Origin: Aphelenchoides besseyi
Lineage: Eukaryota > Nematoda > Chromadorea > Rhabditida > Aphelenchoididae
Length of the DNA stretch: 64,000 bases
Assembly: GCA_024699855.1 (NCBI GenBank)
Contig: JAMPIQ010000008.1
Location: 27,756 to 91,755 of the forward strand
Direction: 5' to 3'
Below, in pieces: positions 51,254-62,684 of this stretch (the first letter of the stretch is position 1; the number at the start of each line of letters is the position of its first letter). The notes under the pieces were generated by a model. It saw only the letters and a program-made list of their open reading frames with translations. It did not search any database and was not told where the DNA came from. A program made the position numbers and the translations under genes.

Positions 51254-51678
51254 TTACGCCCCCTCATTGCGCCGTGCGGCAAGGCCAAGCGCAATTGGCA
51301 CCACGGCCACCAGCGCCGCCATGACGGGCGAGGAGGCGAAGATGCGGCTTGCCAGCGAGGTGACGGCAACCGAGCGCATGACCGTCATCAGGCGCGAATT
51401 CTCGCGGTCGCGCTCGTGCCGGGCATCGGCGGATTTATGATGCGGCGTGTTGGAGGCGGCTTCCAGCCGTTTGACGTCGCGGCGAATTTTTTCGAGCTGT
51501 TTGCGAAGGTCTTCCAACTCCGCCCGCAAGGATGATTCCGCCGGGGCGGCGGCACGCGCCCTTCGGGCAGCAGCGGGTTTTGCAGCCTCCTTCTCGCGGC
51601 CTCTTCGTCCAGTTCGGCCAGATGGTCGTCAAGGTCCGAGGGCTTGTCGAAACCGTGGGATCGCAGTGGTGCTTTCAT
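51254..51678 (-). CDS. Coiled-coil protein with C-terminal membrane helix, unknown (one or two frameshifts)
   Basis: N-terminal MKAPLRSHGFDKPSDLDDHL, then after a break near 51595 an Ala-rich linker, a coiled coil (LRAELEDLRKQLEKIRRDVK, RLEAASN), and a C-terminal hydrophobic helix (SPVMAALVAVVPIALGLAA). It looks like the DUF883/ElaB type of tail-anchored protein in layout but I cannot assign the family. AGGAGA lies upstream of the ATG. About 141 residues. Confidence 0.6.
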
Positions 51679-51783
51679 CGCTGTCTCCTGGGGCGTGCTG
51701 AATTGCGGCGGCGGGCGCTTTTGCCCGGTCAGCCTTTTCAACGCCTCAGTCGGGCAAAGGATGCACGAAAAGCAGGGAGACCG

Positions 51784-51814
51784 GCATAATAAAACAGGCC
51801 CCGAAGGGCCTGTT
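51784..51814 (-). terminator. Rho-independent terminator after the beta-oxidation operon
   Basis: On the minus strand, AACAGGCCC, a TTCG tetraloop and GGGCCTGTT are followed by TTATTAT. It lies 17 bases after the stop at 51832. Confidence 0.85.
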
Positions 51815-51831
51815 CAATGTCTCGCGGAGCC

Positions 51832-54051
51832 TCAGGCCGCCTTGGCGGCGCTGGCATAGGGATCGAAGCGGCCGTAGAAGGTCTCGCCCTTGGCAGCCAT
51901 GTCCTTCAGCAGCGGTTTGTCGGCTTGAAGCGTGGGCCGTAGGTCTCGCTGAGCTCCTCGGCGAGTGCCACGAAGTTCTTCACCCCCATGCCGTCGATGT
52001 AGGACAGCGCGCCGCCGGTATAGGGCGCAAAGCCGAAACCGAGGATAGAGCCGACATCGGCTTCACGCGGATCGGTGACGATGCCTTCTTCCACCGTGCG
52101 GGCGGCTTCCAGAGCGACTGTGACGAGGAAGCGCTGTTTCAGCACCTCCATATCCACCGCTTCAGGCTTCTGCTGCGGATAAAGGTCCTTCAGGCCGGGC
52201 CAGAGGGATTTTTTTGGCAGGCTTTGGCGGATAGTCGTAAAAACCTTTGGCGTTCTTGCGGCCGAAACGGCCCTCGCCTTCCACCAGCTTCTTCACCAGC
52301 TCCATATGGCGCGGATCGACGGCCTTTTCGCCGAGATCGGCGACGGTGGCTTTCAGGATCTTGTAGGAAAGATCGATCGCCACCTCATCGTTCAGCGCCA
52401 GCGGGCCGACCGGCATGCCGGCGAATTTCGCGGCATTTTCGATCATGGCGGCGGGTACGCCTTCGATCAGCATATCGTAGCTTTCCGCCATGTAGCGCAG
52501 CACGCAGCGATTGACGAAGAAGCCGCGCGTATCGTTGACCACAATCGGGGTCTTTTTGATCTTCGCCACATAATCCAGCGCGACGGCGAGCGCCTTGTCG
52601 CCGGTTTCCTTGCCGAGGATCACTTCCGTCAGCATCATCTTCTCGACCGGCGAGAAGAAGTGGATGCCGATGAAATCCGCCGGGCGCTTCGAGTTCTTCG
52701 CAAGGCCGGTGATCGGCAAAGTGGAGGTGTTGGAAGCGAAGATAGCGCCCTGCGGCAGCACGGCTTCCACGGCTTCGATGACGGCCTTCTTCACGTCGCG
52801 GTCTTCAAAGACGGCCTCGATGACGAGATCGGCATCGGAGAGCGCCTTGTAATCCGCCGTCGGGGTGACGAGGTCGAGCAGAGCCTTGCCCTCCTCCTGC
52901 GTCAGCCTGCCCTTGCCGATGGCCGCCTTGACGCTTTCTTCGCAATGACCCTTGCCCTTGTCGGCGGCTTCCTGATCGCGATCCACCAGCGTGACGGGGA
53001 TGCCGGCGGCAGCCGTGACATAAGCGACGGCAGCGCCCATGAAGCCCGCACCAACGACGCCAACCTTCTTGAACTCGGTCTTCGGCTGGCCGGCCGGGCG
53101 GCGCGCGCCCTTGCCCAGTTCCTGCATGGAAATGAACAGCGAGCGGATCATGCCGAAGGCTTCCTTCGAGCGAAGGATTTCGGTGAAATAACGCTGCTCC
53201 ACCTTCAGCGCCGTGTCGAAGGGCAATTGCAGGCCTTCATAGACGCATTTGAGGATGGCGAGTGCGGCCGGATAGTTGCCGGCGCTTTCACGGCGCAGAA
53301 TGGCCGGTGCTGCGGGCCAGAGCTGGGCAGCGGCCGGCGTCCAGATGCCGCCGCCGGGAGCCTTGAAGCCCTTTTCATCCCAGGGCGCGACCGGTTTCAG
53401 GCCGTCCTTGATCATCTGCTTTGCGGTTGCGACCAGCTGATCCGGCTCCACCACCTGATGCACCAGACCCATGGCCTTGGCGCGCGCGCCGGTCAGCGAC
53501 TGGCCGGTCGTCATCATCTGCAATGCCGATTGCGCATCCGTCAGACGCGGCACACGCTGGGTGCCGCCGGCGCCCGGGAAAATGCCGACCTTGACTTCCG
53601 GCAGGGCGATCTTGAGGTTCTTGGCGCTGGAGGCGACCCGGCCGTGGCAGGCGAGCGACAGTTCAAACGCGCCGCCCATGCAGGTGCCGTTGATGGCCGA
53701 GACCCAGGGCTTGCCGTTGGTCTCGATCTTGCGGAACAGGCCCGTCATGCGGCCAACCAGTTCGAACAGCTTTGCCGCCGCCTGATCCGGGTTCTTCGTC
53801 TTCTCATCATTATAGAAGGAGAACATCGACTTGATCATCGAAAGATCGGCGCCGCCGGAAAAGGTGCTTTTGCCTGACGTGAAGACAACGCCCTTGACGG
53901 CGCTGTCGGCGACGGTGGCATCAACAATCGCTTTCAGCTCGTCCATCACTTCTGATGTGAAGACGTTCATGGATTTTTCCGGCATATCCCAGGTGACGAG
54001 GGCGATGCCGTCTGCGTCCGTCTCGATGGTGAAATTGGTATAAGTGCTCAT
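51832..54051 (-). CDS. fadJ: FadJ/FadB-type multifunctional 3-hydroxyacyl-CoA dehydrogenase/enoyl-CoA hydratase (two frameshifts)
   Basis: Second and third steps of fatty-acid beta-oxidation on one chain. N-terminal crotonase domain (STFSGGADLSMIKSMF, NGTCMGGAFELSLACHGR, VGIFPGAGGTQRVPRLTD) and a Rossmann dehydrogenase (VGVVGAGFMGAAVAYVTAAA, FASNTSTLPITGLAKNSKRP, FIGIHFFSPVEKMMLTEVIL). Breaks: an A/T run near 52210, before PQQKPEAVDMEVLKQRF, and near 51925, after which the end reads DMAAKGETFYGRFDPYASAA. About 739 codons, normal. The ATG at 54051 is preferred over an upstream in-frame ATG at 54072. Confidence 0.92.
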
Positions 54052-54084
54052 TTGGGATTCCTCTTCCCTCAAATTTCCCTGCGG

Positions 54085-54297
54085 TCACGACAGTCTGAGT
54101 GCGAGGCCGACACAACCGACCACAAGAACGAGAAACACGATCAAACCCCAACGCTCTGCCCGGAGCCGCCGGATGTGGACAGGGGAAATGGGGCGGATGG
54201 ACGCCCTGTGATCCTGTGCCATATCCTTTTCCAGATTGTGCCGAGCCAGCTGCTGTTCGATCTCATTCTTGGGCCGCTCGTAAACCTCGCGCCTCAT
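54085..54297 (-). CDS. Small tail-anchored membrane protein between fadA and fadJ
   Basis: 70 residues: charged N-terminal half (KNEIEQQLARHNLEKDMAQD) and a C-terminal membrane helix (WGLIVFLVLVVGCVGLALRL). It starts 8 bases after the fadA stop and ends 33 bases before the fadJ ATG. No family recognised. Position inside the operon and the clean hydrophobic helix support a real gene; it could still be a chance frame. Confidence 0.5.
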   Translation of the reverse strand: MRREVYERPKNEIEQQLARHNLEKDMAQDHRASIRPISPVHIRRLRAERWGLIVFLVLVVGCVGLALRLS

Positions 54298-54305
54298 GAC
54301 CAGCC

Positions 54306-55516
54306 TTAAACCCGCTCGATAACCGTCGCCGTGCCCATGCCAGCGCCGATGCAGAGTGTGACGAGCGCGGTGTTCAGATCGCGCCGCTCCAGCTCATCCA
54401 GCACCGTGCCGAGGATCATCGCGCCGGTTGCACCCAGCGGATGGCCCATGGCGATCGCGCCGCCATTGACGTTCATCCGGTCGTGGTCGATGTCGAAGGC
54501 CTGCATGTAACGCAGGACCACGGCGGCAAAGGCTTCGTTGAGTTCGAAAAGGTCGATATCGGCAAGCGACATGCCGGTCTTTTTCAGGAGCTTTTCGGTC
54601 ACATCCACCGGGCCGGTGAGCATCAGCGCCGGATCGGAGCCGATATTGGCGAATGCCTTGATGCGGGCACGCGGTTTCACGCCCATCGCCTCACCGCCCG
54701 CCTTCGAGCCAACCAGCACGGCGGCAGCGCCATCGACGATACCGGATGAATTGCCGGCGTGGTGGACGTAGTTGATGCGCTCCACTTCCGGGTGGGCCAT
54801 GATGCCGACGGCTTCGAAGCCGCCCATTTCACCCGGCATCTGGAAGGATGGGTTGAGGGAGGCGAGCGCCTGCATGTCCGTGCCGGGGCGCATATGCTCG
54901 TCGCGGTCGAGGATCGTCAGGCCGTTTGAGTCCTTCACCGGAATGACCGACTTGTTGAAATAGCCATTTTCCCAGGCGTGCGCCGCACGCTTCTGGCTTT
55001 CGACGGCATAGGCGTCCACATCGTCACGGGAGAAACCATATTTGGTGGCGATGAGATCGGCGGGGAAACGCCCTGCGGCATGAAGAAGGCCGGGAAGTTG
55101 ACCGAGGGGTCCATGTACCAGGCTCCACCCGACATGCCCATGCCGACGCGCGACATGCTTTCGACACCGCCGGCGATGACGATATCGTCAGACCCCGCCT
55201 TGACCTTGCCGGCGGCGAAGTTGATGGCATCGAGACCCGAAGCGCAGAAGCGCGAGATCTGCATGCCCGGGGCCTTGTTGGAATAACCGGCCTCGAAGGC
55301 GGCGGCCTTGGGGATCACCGCGCCGGCATCCATAACGGGATCGACGCAGCCCATGATGATGTCGTCTACCGTGGATGTATCAAGTCCGTTGCGGTCGCGG
55401 AGGGCTTCCAGTGTCTTGGCGGCAAGGCGAACGGAAGGCACCTCATGCAGGCTGCCATCCTTCTTGCCGCGTCCGCGCGGGGTGCGGACATGGTCGTAGA
55501 TAAATACGTCGGTCAT
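54306..55516 (-). CDS. fadA: FadA-type acetyl-CoA acyltransferase (thiolase; one frameshift)
   Basis: Cleaves 3-ketoacyl-CoA with CoA in the last step of beta-oxidation. Active-site Cys in [18 protein letters not shown], His in [18 protein letters not shown] and second Cys in [36 protein letters not shown] is also typical. One extra base near 55068 breaks the frame between FFMPQGV and the following [14 protein letters not shown]. About 403 codons. Confidence 0.93.
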
Positions 55517-55552
55517 AACTCTCTCCCTGTGGCGTTATGAACGCCAGATTTC

Positions 55553-57360
55553 TCAGAATGCTTCCGCAGCCAGTTCCATCATGGTGTCCGCGCCGGTTTC
55601 GATGCGGGCCTTGCGCAGCGCCGTTTCCGGCATGATGCGCTCCATATAAAACTTCGCCGTGACAAGCTTGGTCTTGAGGTAATCCTCGTCCGAAGCGCTG
55701 CCTGCTGCAAGCGCTTCGCTGGCGGCTTTCGCCATGCGCGCCTGCATGTAGCCCAGCACCACGATGCCGAAGAGATGCATGTAATCGGTCGAGCCGGCAC
55801 CGGCATTGTCGGGTTTCGCCATGGCGTTCTGCATGAACCACATGGTTGCGGCCTGCAGGTCGTTCAAGCCCTTCTTCAGGCCCTTGGTGTAGAGGGTCAG
55901 CTTTTCATCGGCGCGGTTTTCCTCGCAGAAATCGCCGATTTCCTTGAACAGCGCCATGACGGCGCGGCCGCCATTCATGCCGAGCTTGCGGCCAACCAGA
56001 TCGAGCGCCTGAATGCCGTTCGCGCCCTCATAGATCATGGTGATGCGCGCATCGCGGACATATTGGCTCATGCCATGTTCCTCGATGTAGCCATGGCCGC
56101 CGAAGACCTGCTGCGCCATCACGGCGTGTTCGAAGCCCTTGTCGGTCAGGACACCTTTCAGGATCGGGGGGGGGTGACGAGCCCGAGCAGGTCGTCCGCC
56201 GCCTGCCGCTGCTTTTCGTCAGTGGCGCGGTGGGCGATGTCGGATTGCAGCGCGGTCCACAGAAGGAAGGCGCGGCCGGCCTCATTATAGGCCTTGATGG
56301 TCATCAGCGTGCGGCGGATATCGGGATGCACGATGATCGGGTCGGCCTTCCTGTCGGGGAATTTCGCTCCGGAGAGCGAGCGGCCCTGAATACGCTCACG
56401 GGCATATTCGACCGCGTTCTGGTAGGCGATCTCGCCAACGGAAAGACCCTGAAGGCCGACGCCGAGGCGGGCTTCGTTCATCATCACGAACATGGCCGAA
56501 AGGCCCTTGTTCTCAGCGCCCAGCAGATAACCGGTCGCGTCATCGTAGTTCATGACGCAGGTGGCGTTGCCGTGAATGCCCATCTTGTGTTCGATGGCAC
56601 CGCAGGTGACGCCGTTGCGCTCGCCCGGCGTGCCGTCTTCCTTCACCAGGAACTTCGGTACGATGAAGAGCGAAATGCCCTTGGTGCCCTCAGGCGCGCC
56701 TTCGATGCGGGCGATTACCAGATGAACGATATTGTTCGTCATGGAATGTTCGCCGGCGGAGATGAATATCTTCTGGCCGGAAATTTTGTAGCTGCCGTCA
56801 GCCTGCGGCACAGCCTTGGTGCGCAGCATGCCGAGATCGGTGCCGCAATGGGGTTCGGTCAGGTTCATGGTGCCGGACCATGTGCCTTCCACCATCTTCG
56901 GCAGGTAGGTGTCCTTCTGCTCCTGCGTGCCATGCACCAGAATGGCGGCAATCGCACCCTGCGTCAGACCGGGATACATCATCAGCGACAGGTTGGCCGA
57001 CGACATATATTCGCCAATGGCGGCGTGCAGCGTATAAGGCAGGCCCTGACCGCCGAATTCCGGCGGAACGGCAAGGCCGATCCAGCCGCCCTCGCAATAG
57101 GCGTCATAGGCCTCCTTGAAACCATCCGGCACGGAAACCGAACCGTCATCGGCGCGCTTGCAACCCTGTTGGTCGCCGGAAAGGTTGAGCGGGAAAAGCC
57201 GCTCTTCGGCAAGCTTTGCGGCTTCACCGGTAATGGCCTCGATCATGTCGGGGGTTGCATCCTCGAAGCCGGGCAGGTTGTGTTACCGCTACCGCTCCAG
57301 GCCGAGAACGTCGTTCAGGATAAAAAGCGTGTCTTTAACTGGGGCCTTGTAAACAGGCAT
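55553..57360 (-). CDS. Acyl-CoA dehydrogenase, long form (two frameshifts)
   Basis: FAD enzyme for the first step of beta-oxidation. Start [20 protein letters not shown], break near 57285, then [40 protein letters not shown] (FAD site), [23 protein letters not shown] run near 56165-56171 is one base wrong, after LLGLVTPP. The rest has [20 protein letters not shown] and the catalytic Glu in [20 protein letters not shown], followed by a C-terminal extension (about 590-600 residues in all), as in the FadE-like alphaproteobacterial subgroup. First gene of the operon fadE-fadA-fadJ. Confidence 0.92.
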
Positions 57361-57736
57361 TACCGATGTTCCTCCGCATCGTGGGCGCCGGCAATAATCC
57401 GGCCGATATGGGATGACAATATTTGACGTGCGCGTAAACGTCAAATAAATTTCAGCGGAATATCCTTCTCCTTTTTCGCGGAATGGACCTCCGACCCGGC
57501 GCAGGGCTGTCGCCTGCCGTAAAAGTTAAAAAATTCCGACCATAGTTAACCACTTCTTTACCACGTTTCGTGAATTCTCCCGACAGAGGTAACTGCTTCG
57601 TACGCCGGCGCATTTTCCTCAACGGGGGCGAATACCGGCTCTAGGATTGCTGCATGTTGCGGCGACGGCGTGTCCAAGCAGGCAACGTCGCGACAGATAA
57701 CCGGGCACGGCGGGCGGAAGCGAAGCGAGCGAAAAG
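57361..57736. promoter_or_regulatory. Divergent intergenic region between the fad operon and podJ
   Basis: 376 bases with no gene that I can support. It is AT-rich around 57425-57470 and 57520-57570 (for example AGTTAAAAAATTCC near 57524 and TTAACCACTTCTTTACC), and must hold promoters in both directions. The motif GTTAACC-N-TTT may matter for cell-cycle control of podJ, but that is a guess. Confidence 0.35.
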
Positions 57737-60700
57737 ATGAACGGATTGCGATCGAAAAACCCCAACAGCCAAGCGACAGATCGTCTCTTGATGCGCTCAA
57801 TCGCACCATTGAAGGCCTCGAAGCCCGTATCGAAGGGCTGATGAGCCAGAAGTTCCCGCGCGACCCCCGGGCCGCGAGCGCGCAAGCCGAGCCCAAAAAC
57901 GAGGCTTACGCCGCGTCGCGCGAACCGCGCGCCAGTGTTACCCCGCCGCAGCTCGATCCCGTCAACGAAATCCGCCAGCGCCAGCGTCTCCTCGAAGCGA
58001 GCTTCCAGCGCCCGCAGGAACCCGCCGCCCGCCCGGAGCGGACGATTACCAGACCGCTTGCACCGGAATACCGGCCGAGGGACGCCCAGCAGGCGGCCGC
58101 TCCCGCACCGCGGGCCCGCGCCATTCCGCCCCATCAGGAACAACAACGCAATGACGCAGCCCTGCAGGAAATCGCCCAGGCGCTCGTCAATCTGCGGCAT
58201 GAGCTGAAGCACGACATTGCCGAAGGCGTTGCCCGCGAAGCGCAGGGCCTGCGCGCCGAAATCCGCAATATTCGCGCGGTGGCGGAAGACCAGCAGTTCA
58301 TCGGCGATCTGCGCGACGACATAGCGCGGTTGGCCGGCAGCATCGACCAGCTCGGCAATCTGGCGTCTCCCGATGCCTACGGGCTTGCGCAACGAATTCG
58401 AGGACCTGCGCCTGACGATCGACCAGCTTGCGCGCGAGGACAGCGTGCACCGGATCGAAAGCCGCTGGAACAATGTGGAAGACACGTTGCGCGGTTTCGA
58501 CGCCGGCGCGTTGCAGGATGAGATCGTTTCGCTCGCCTATCGTCTCGATGACATCAAGACTCAGCTCGGCGGCATGAGCAATAATCCGGCCGTGCGCGTG
58601 CTCGAAGACAAGCTGATCGCCATTGCCAGCGCCGTGGAGCAGCTCGGCAAGCATATGCAGCCGAACGAAGCGGCCTTTACCGAACAATTTTCCGGCCTCG
58701 ACCAGCGGCTGGACGAAATCAGCCGCGCCATTGCCGCAACCGGCACGCGCGCCAATGCGCAGGCAACGGACAATGCGCTGGCGCAGCGTCTGGAAAACCG
58801 GCTGAACGGCCTTGCCGAACAGCTCGGCGACATCAACCGCCTTGCCGCCGCAAAACCTGAACCGGCGCTGGACCTGACCGCCCGTCTCGAAGCGCTGGCG
58901 GGCAAGATCGACGAACTCAGCACCGCCCGCGACGCCGCCCAGTTGCATGAGCGGCTGGACCAGCTTTCCCTGCTTCTGGAGCGTTCGCAGCGCCCCTCGC
59001 AACAGGCGGAGCTAACGTCTTTCCTCAGCGACATTTCCCGCAAAATCGATGCGCTGGATCACGGCGCCGTCAATGACGGGTCTGGCAGAGCGGCTCGACC
59101 TGCTCTCGCGCCGGATCGAGGACCTCGATTATCGCTACAGCCAGCCGCAGCCGGCATCGGGCCTCAGCGAAAGCGCCTTCTCGCGTCTGGAAGAGCGGCT
59201 CGGCAATATTGCCGCCCGTCTCGACGAGACCGCCCATGCCGCGCCCGCCGACAGCCATGCGCTGGCAAGCCTCGAAAACCAGATCGCCCATCTCTCGACG
59301 CTGATCAGCCAGCCGGTGCAGACGCAGGCCGCAGGCATGCCGCCTGAACTTGATGCCCGCATGGCGGCCATCGAAGACTACATGGCGTCCAACGACGAAT
59401 ATATCATCGAAGCAGCCCGGCAGGCGGCCGAGGCCGTTCTCGATGCCTATACCCGCAATAATCTATCCGCCGGCGCAAACCTTGCCGACATGACCATGCT
59501 GACCGATCTTGCGACCGATCTGCGCAATCTCGAAGCCTTGAGCCGCAACACCGAAGAACGCACGCACCGCACATTCGAAGCGCTGCACGAGACGCTGGTG
59601 CAGATCGCCGGCCGGCTGGATAACCTCGACAATGCCCCCGTCTACCGCGAAGAGGCCGCGCCCCGCAACGTCGCGAAGCCTGTGTCGGCCCCCGCGCACG
59701 AAGATGTATCCATGCCGGCCGCCATCTTCCCGGAAGAGGGTTATATCGCCGAAGAACAGGCCATTCTCGACGCCGACGGGAAAGATGGGGATGCCATCGT
59801 GCCTCCCGCTGCGGCAAAGCCCGCGAAGGCGGAAAAAAAGAGCCTGCTTGCCGGCCTGACGAAGCGTTTCAAGACGGGTACGGCAAAGACCGTCAAAGCC
59901 GCAGAAGAACCCGTGTCGGCCTCTTCCTCCGCCCGTACGCAGGTGGAGCCCCGCACCGTCGCTCGATCCGATCGACGTTCTGCCGGCGGGTCAGGAGAAC
60001 GAAACTTCTGGAGCCGGGTTCGGGTGCGCCCGATATCAAGAAAATCCTCGAGCGCGTGCGCGCCAGCCAGGTGGCCGCCAGCGGCAAGGCCGCGGACGCC
60101 GAAGGACGGACGGATTTCATTGCCGCCGCCCGTCGTGCGGCGCAGGCCGCCGCCATGGAAACATCGCCGGAGAAGCTTGATACCGGCAAGAAGGGCCGCA
60201 AGGCCGAGGCATCGGGGCTCTCGCGCTATCGCCGCCCGCTGCTGCTCGGCATCGGCGCCATTCTTCTGGCGATGATGGCCATGCCGCTCGTCAAGACGCT
60301 GATCGGCGGCGCGGAAGCTCCGGCTCCGGTCATCGAGCAGAAGCAGGACAATGGCCCGGTTTCCGCGCTTCCCGAAGCCGGCGACAAGGCCGTGACCATT
60401 CCGTCCGATCTCGCCGTCGATCCGGAACAGGCCGCATCCGCCGACAGCATCGAAAACACCGCACCGGCGGAAAACATCATCGATCCCCGCACCGTCGGCG
60501 GCGCACCGCTGCCTGACGAGCCGCCGGTTGCCGACGTTCCTGCCGTGGATGCGGCAAATTCCGGCACCGTCGCGCAGAACGAACCTTCGGCTCCGGCACA
60601 GGCCGCCGCCACGGCTGCTCCCGCCCAGGACGCCATCACCGTTCCCGCCGGCATCGAGCCGGCATCGCTTGCCGAAGCGGCCGCCAAGGGCGACACGCAG

Positions 60701-61493
60701 GCGCTGTTCGAGATCGCAGCCCGCTACACCGATGGCCGCGGCGTTGCCGCCGACCGCACCGAGGCAGCAAAATGGTACAAACTCGCCGCTGATCGCGGCC
60801 TTGCACCCGCGCAATATCGTCTCGCCAATCTCTACGAGAAGGCGAACGGCGTCGAACGCAACCTTCCCGAAGCCAAGCGCTATTACACGCTGGCCGCGGA
60901 ACAGGGCAATGCGGGCGCCATGCACAATCTTGCCGTGCTGCTTGCTTCCGATGCGGCCGGCCAGCCGGATTTCGCCGCCGCCGCGCAATGGTTCATCAAG
61001 GCTTCCGACCTCGGCGTTCGTGACAGCCAGTTCAACCTCGCCATTCTCTATGCGCGCGGCAGCGGCGTGAAGCAGGACATCGAGGAATCCTACAAGTGGT
61101 TCGCCATCGCAGCTAAGGATGGCGACGCCGACGCCGCCCAGAAGCGCGACGAAGTGGCAGGGGCCCTGAACCCGCAGCAGCTTCAGAGCGCCAAGGCCAA
61201 GGTGGACGCCTGGAAGGTCAAGCCGCTTTCGGAAGATGCCAACAGCGTCAACCCGCCCGAGGAATGGGCCGGCAAGGAAGGCGTGAAAAACTGCCTCCGT
61301 GGACATGGAAAAGGCGATCCGCAACATTCAGGCGATCCTGAACAAGAACGGTTTCGATGCCGGCCAGCCTGACGGCAAGCTCGGCAAGAACACGGTGACG
61401 GCCATCAAGGACTTCCAGAAGTCCGTGGGCCAGACGCCGGACGGCCGCATTACCAACGAGCTGGTAACCGCGCTCCTCGCCCGCAACAAATAA
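57737..61493 (+). CDS. podJ: PodJ-like polar localization factor (several frameshifts)
   Basis: Large polarity protein that marks the old-pole transition in Agrobacterium and the new pole in Caulobacter. About 1,250 codons: a short start (MNGLRSKNPNSQA), long coiled coils (57800-59650; LERSQRPSQQAELTSFLSDI, ERLDLLSRRIEDLDYRY), one membrane helix (YRRPLLLGIGAILLAMMAMP, 60226-60290), a Pro/Ala linker, four Sel1-like repeats (GDTQALFEIAARYTDGRGVA, AQYRLANLYEKANGVERNLP, AMHNLAVLLAS, SQFNLAILYARGSGVKQDIE), and a C-terminal peptidoglycan-binding domain (IQAILNKNGFDAGQPDGKLG, TVTAIKDFQKSVGQTPDGRI). Breaks near 57785, 58378, 59078, 59955, 60010 and 61295. The domain order is that of PodJ. Confidence 0.85.
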
Positions 61494-61510
61494 ACATTCG
61501 AGAACCGGCG

Positions 61511-61534
61511 AAGCGGCCCCCCGGGCCGCTTTCG
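61511..61534 (+). terminator. Hairpin terminator after podJ
   Basis: AAGCGGCCC / GGGCCGCTT with a 3-base loop, then TTCG. Short T run, moderate confidence. The 264-base gap to the next gene holds nothing else that I can support. Confidence 0.55.
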
Positions 61535-61757
61535 ATCAGCCCGCCGCAGGAATGTGGCCGGCTGCCGACACACGGCCGCTATCTTTCCAAATTATCAACG
61601 TATTTACCGTTGAATGTTGACAGGTCAGGCCCTCGCGGGCATGACGGATGAAGGCCGGGCATGCCCGGTCTTTTCAGACAGAAAGTGTAAATCGCGGCGC
61701 GGCCCCCTCACCCGGACAAGCCCTGCCGCCCGGAACCATTTGCCCGAGGTCCGAGCC

Positions 61758-62684
61758 GTGACTGTCTATCTGCCGATCGCAGAACTGTCGGTGAATATTT
61801 TCATCATTCTCGGCATGGGCGCGGCCGTCGGTTTTCTTTCCGGCATGTTCGGCGTGGGCGGCGGCTTTCTGATTACCCCGCTTCTGATCTTCTACAATAT
61901 TCCGCCTGTGGTGGCCGTGGCGACGGGGGCAAACCAGGTGGTCGCCTCCTCCGTGTCAGGCTCGATCACGCATTTTCGGCGCGGCACGCTCGACGTCAAG
62001 CTCGGCAGCGTGCTGCTTGTGGGCGGTCTGGTGGGGGCGACGGTCGGCGTGTGGATATTCTCCTTCCTGCGCAGCATCGGCCAGCTCGATCTCATCGTCT
62101 CGCTGCTTTATGTCATCCTGCTCGGCACCGTCGGCGGGCTGATGCTGAAGGAAAGCATTTCGGCGCTTCGCCGCGCCGCCCGCAACGAAACCGTGACGCT
62201 GCGCCGGCCGGGCCATCACAACTGGGTGCACCGCCTGCCGCTGAAAATGCGGTTCAAGAAATCGAAGATCTATCTCAGCATCATTCCCATCGTCACGCTG
62301 GGTTTCGGCATCGGCATCCTCACCTCGATCATGGGTGTGGGCGGCGGCTTCATCATGGTGCCGGCGATGATCTATCTCTTACGCATCCCCACCAGCGTGG
62401 TTGTCGGCACCTCGCTGTTCCAGATCATTTTCGTAACCGCCTATACGACCGTGGTTCAGGCGGCGACCAACTATTCCGTCGATGTGGTGCTGGCCTTCAT
62501 CCTGATGGTGGCGGGCGTCATCGGCGCGCAATATGGCGTGCGCGTCGGCCAGAAACTGCGCGGCGAACAGCTGCGCGCCCTGCTGGCGCTTCTCGTTCTC
62601 GCTGTTGCGCTTCGCCTTGCCGTATCGCTGGTGGTGCGCCCGGAAGACCTGTTTTCGGTGGCCGTCGGGGGGTTAGGTTATTGA
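61758..62684 (+). CDS. TauE/SafE family sulfite/anion exporter-like permease
   Basis: Polytopic inner-membrane protein, 308 residues from the GTG at 61758 (GAGG upstream), intact. Both halves carry the family motif: GFLSGMFGVGGGFLITPLLI and GILTSIMGVGGGFIMVPAMI. Other helices: PTSVVVGTSLFQIIFVTAYT and VVLAFILMVAGVIGAQYGVR. A central cytoplasmic loop of about 40 residues (RRPGHHNWVHRLPLKMRFKK) is basic and His-rich. The substrate is unknown; sulfite, sulfoacetate and other anions are known for the family. Its stop overlaps the next start (TTGA). Confidence 0.9.
   Translation: MTVYLPIAELSVNIFIILGMGAAVGFLSGMFGVGGGFLITPLLIFYNIPPVVAVATGANQVVASSVSGSITHFRRGTLDVKLGSVLLVGGLVGATVGVWIFSFLRSIGQLDLIVSLLYVILLGTVGGLMLKESISALRRAARNETVTLRRPGHHNWVHRLPLKMRFKKSKIYLSIIPIVTLGFGIGILTSIMGVGGGFIMVPAMIYLLRIPTSVVVGTSLFQIIFVTAYTTVVQAATNYSVDVVLAFILMVAGVIGAQYGVRVGQKLRGEQLRALLALLVLAVALRLAVSLVVRPEDLFSVAVGGLGY

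Noticed and set aside
52306..53877. Long plus-strand open frame (523 residues) opposite fadJ
   Set aside because: Shadow of a GC-rich gene: composition dominated by Arg, Asp, Gly, His and Ala, no family motif, and the minus strand has complete catalytic motifs.
59741..61327. Minus-strand open frame of 528 residues opposite podJ
   Set aside because: Antisense shadow of the Ala/Pro-rich linker and Sel1 repeats; no recognisable domain.
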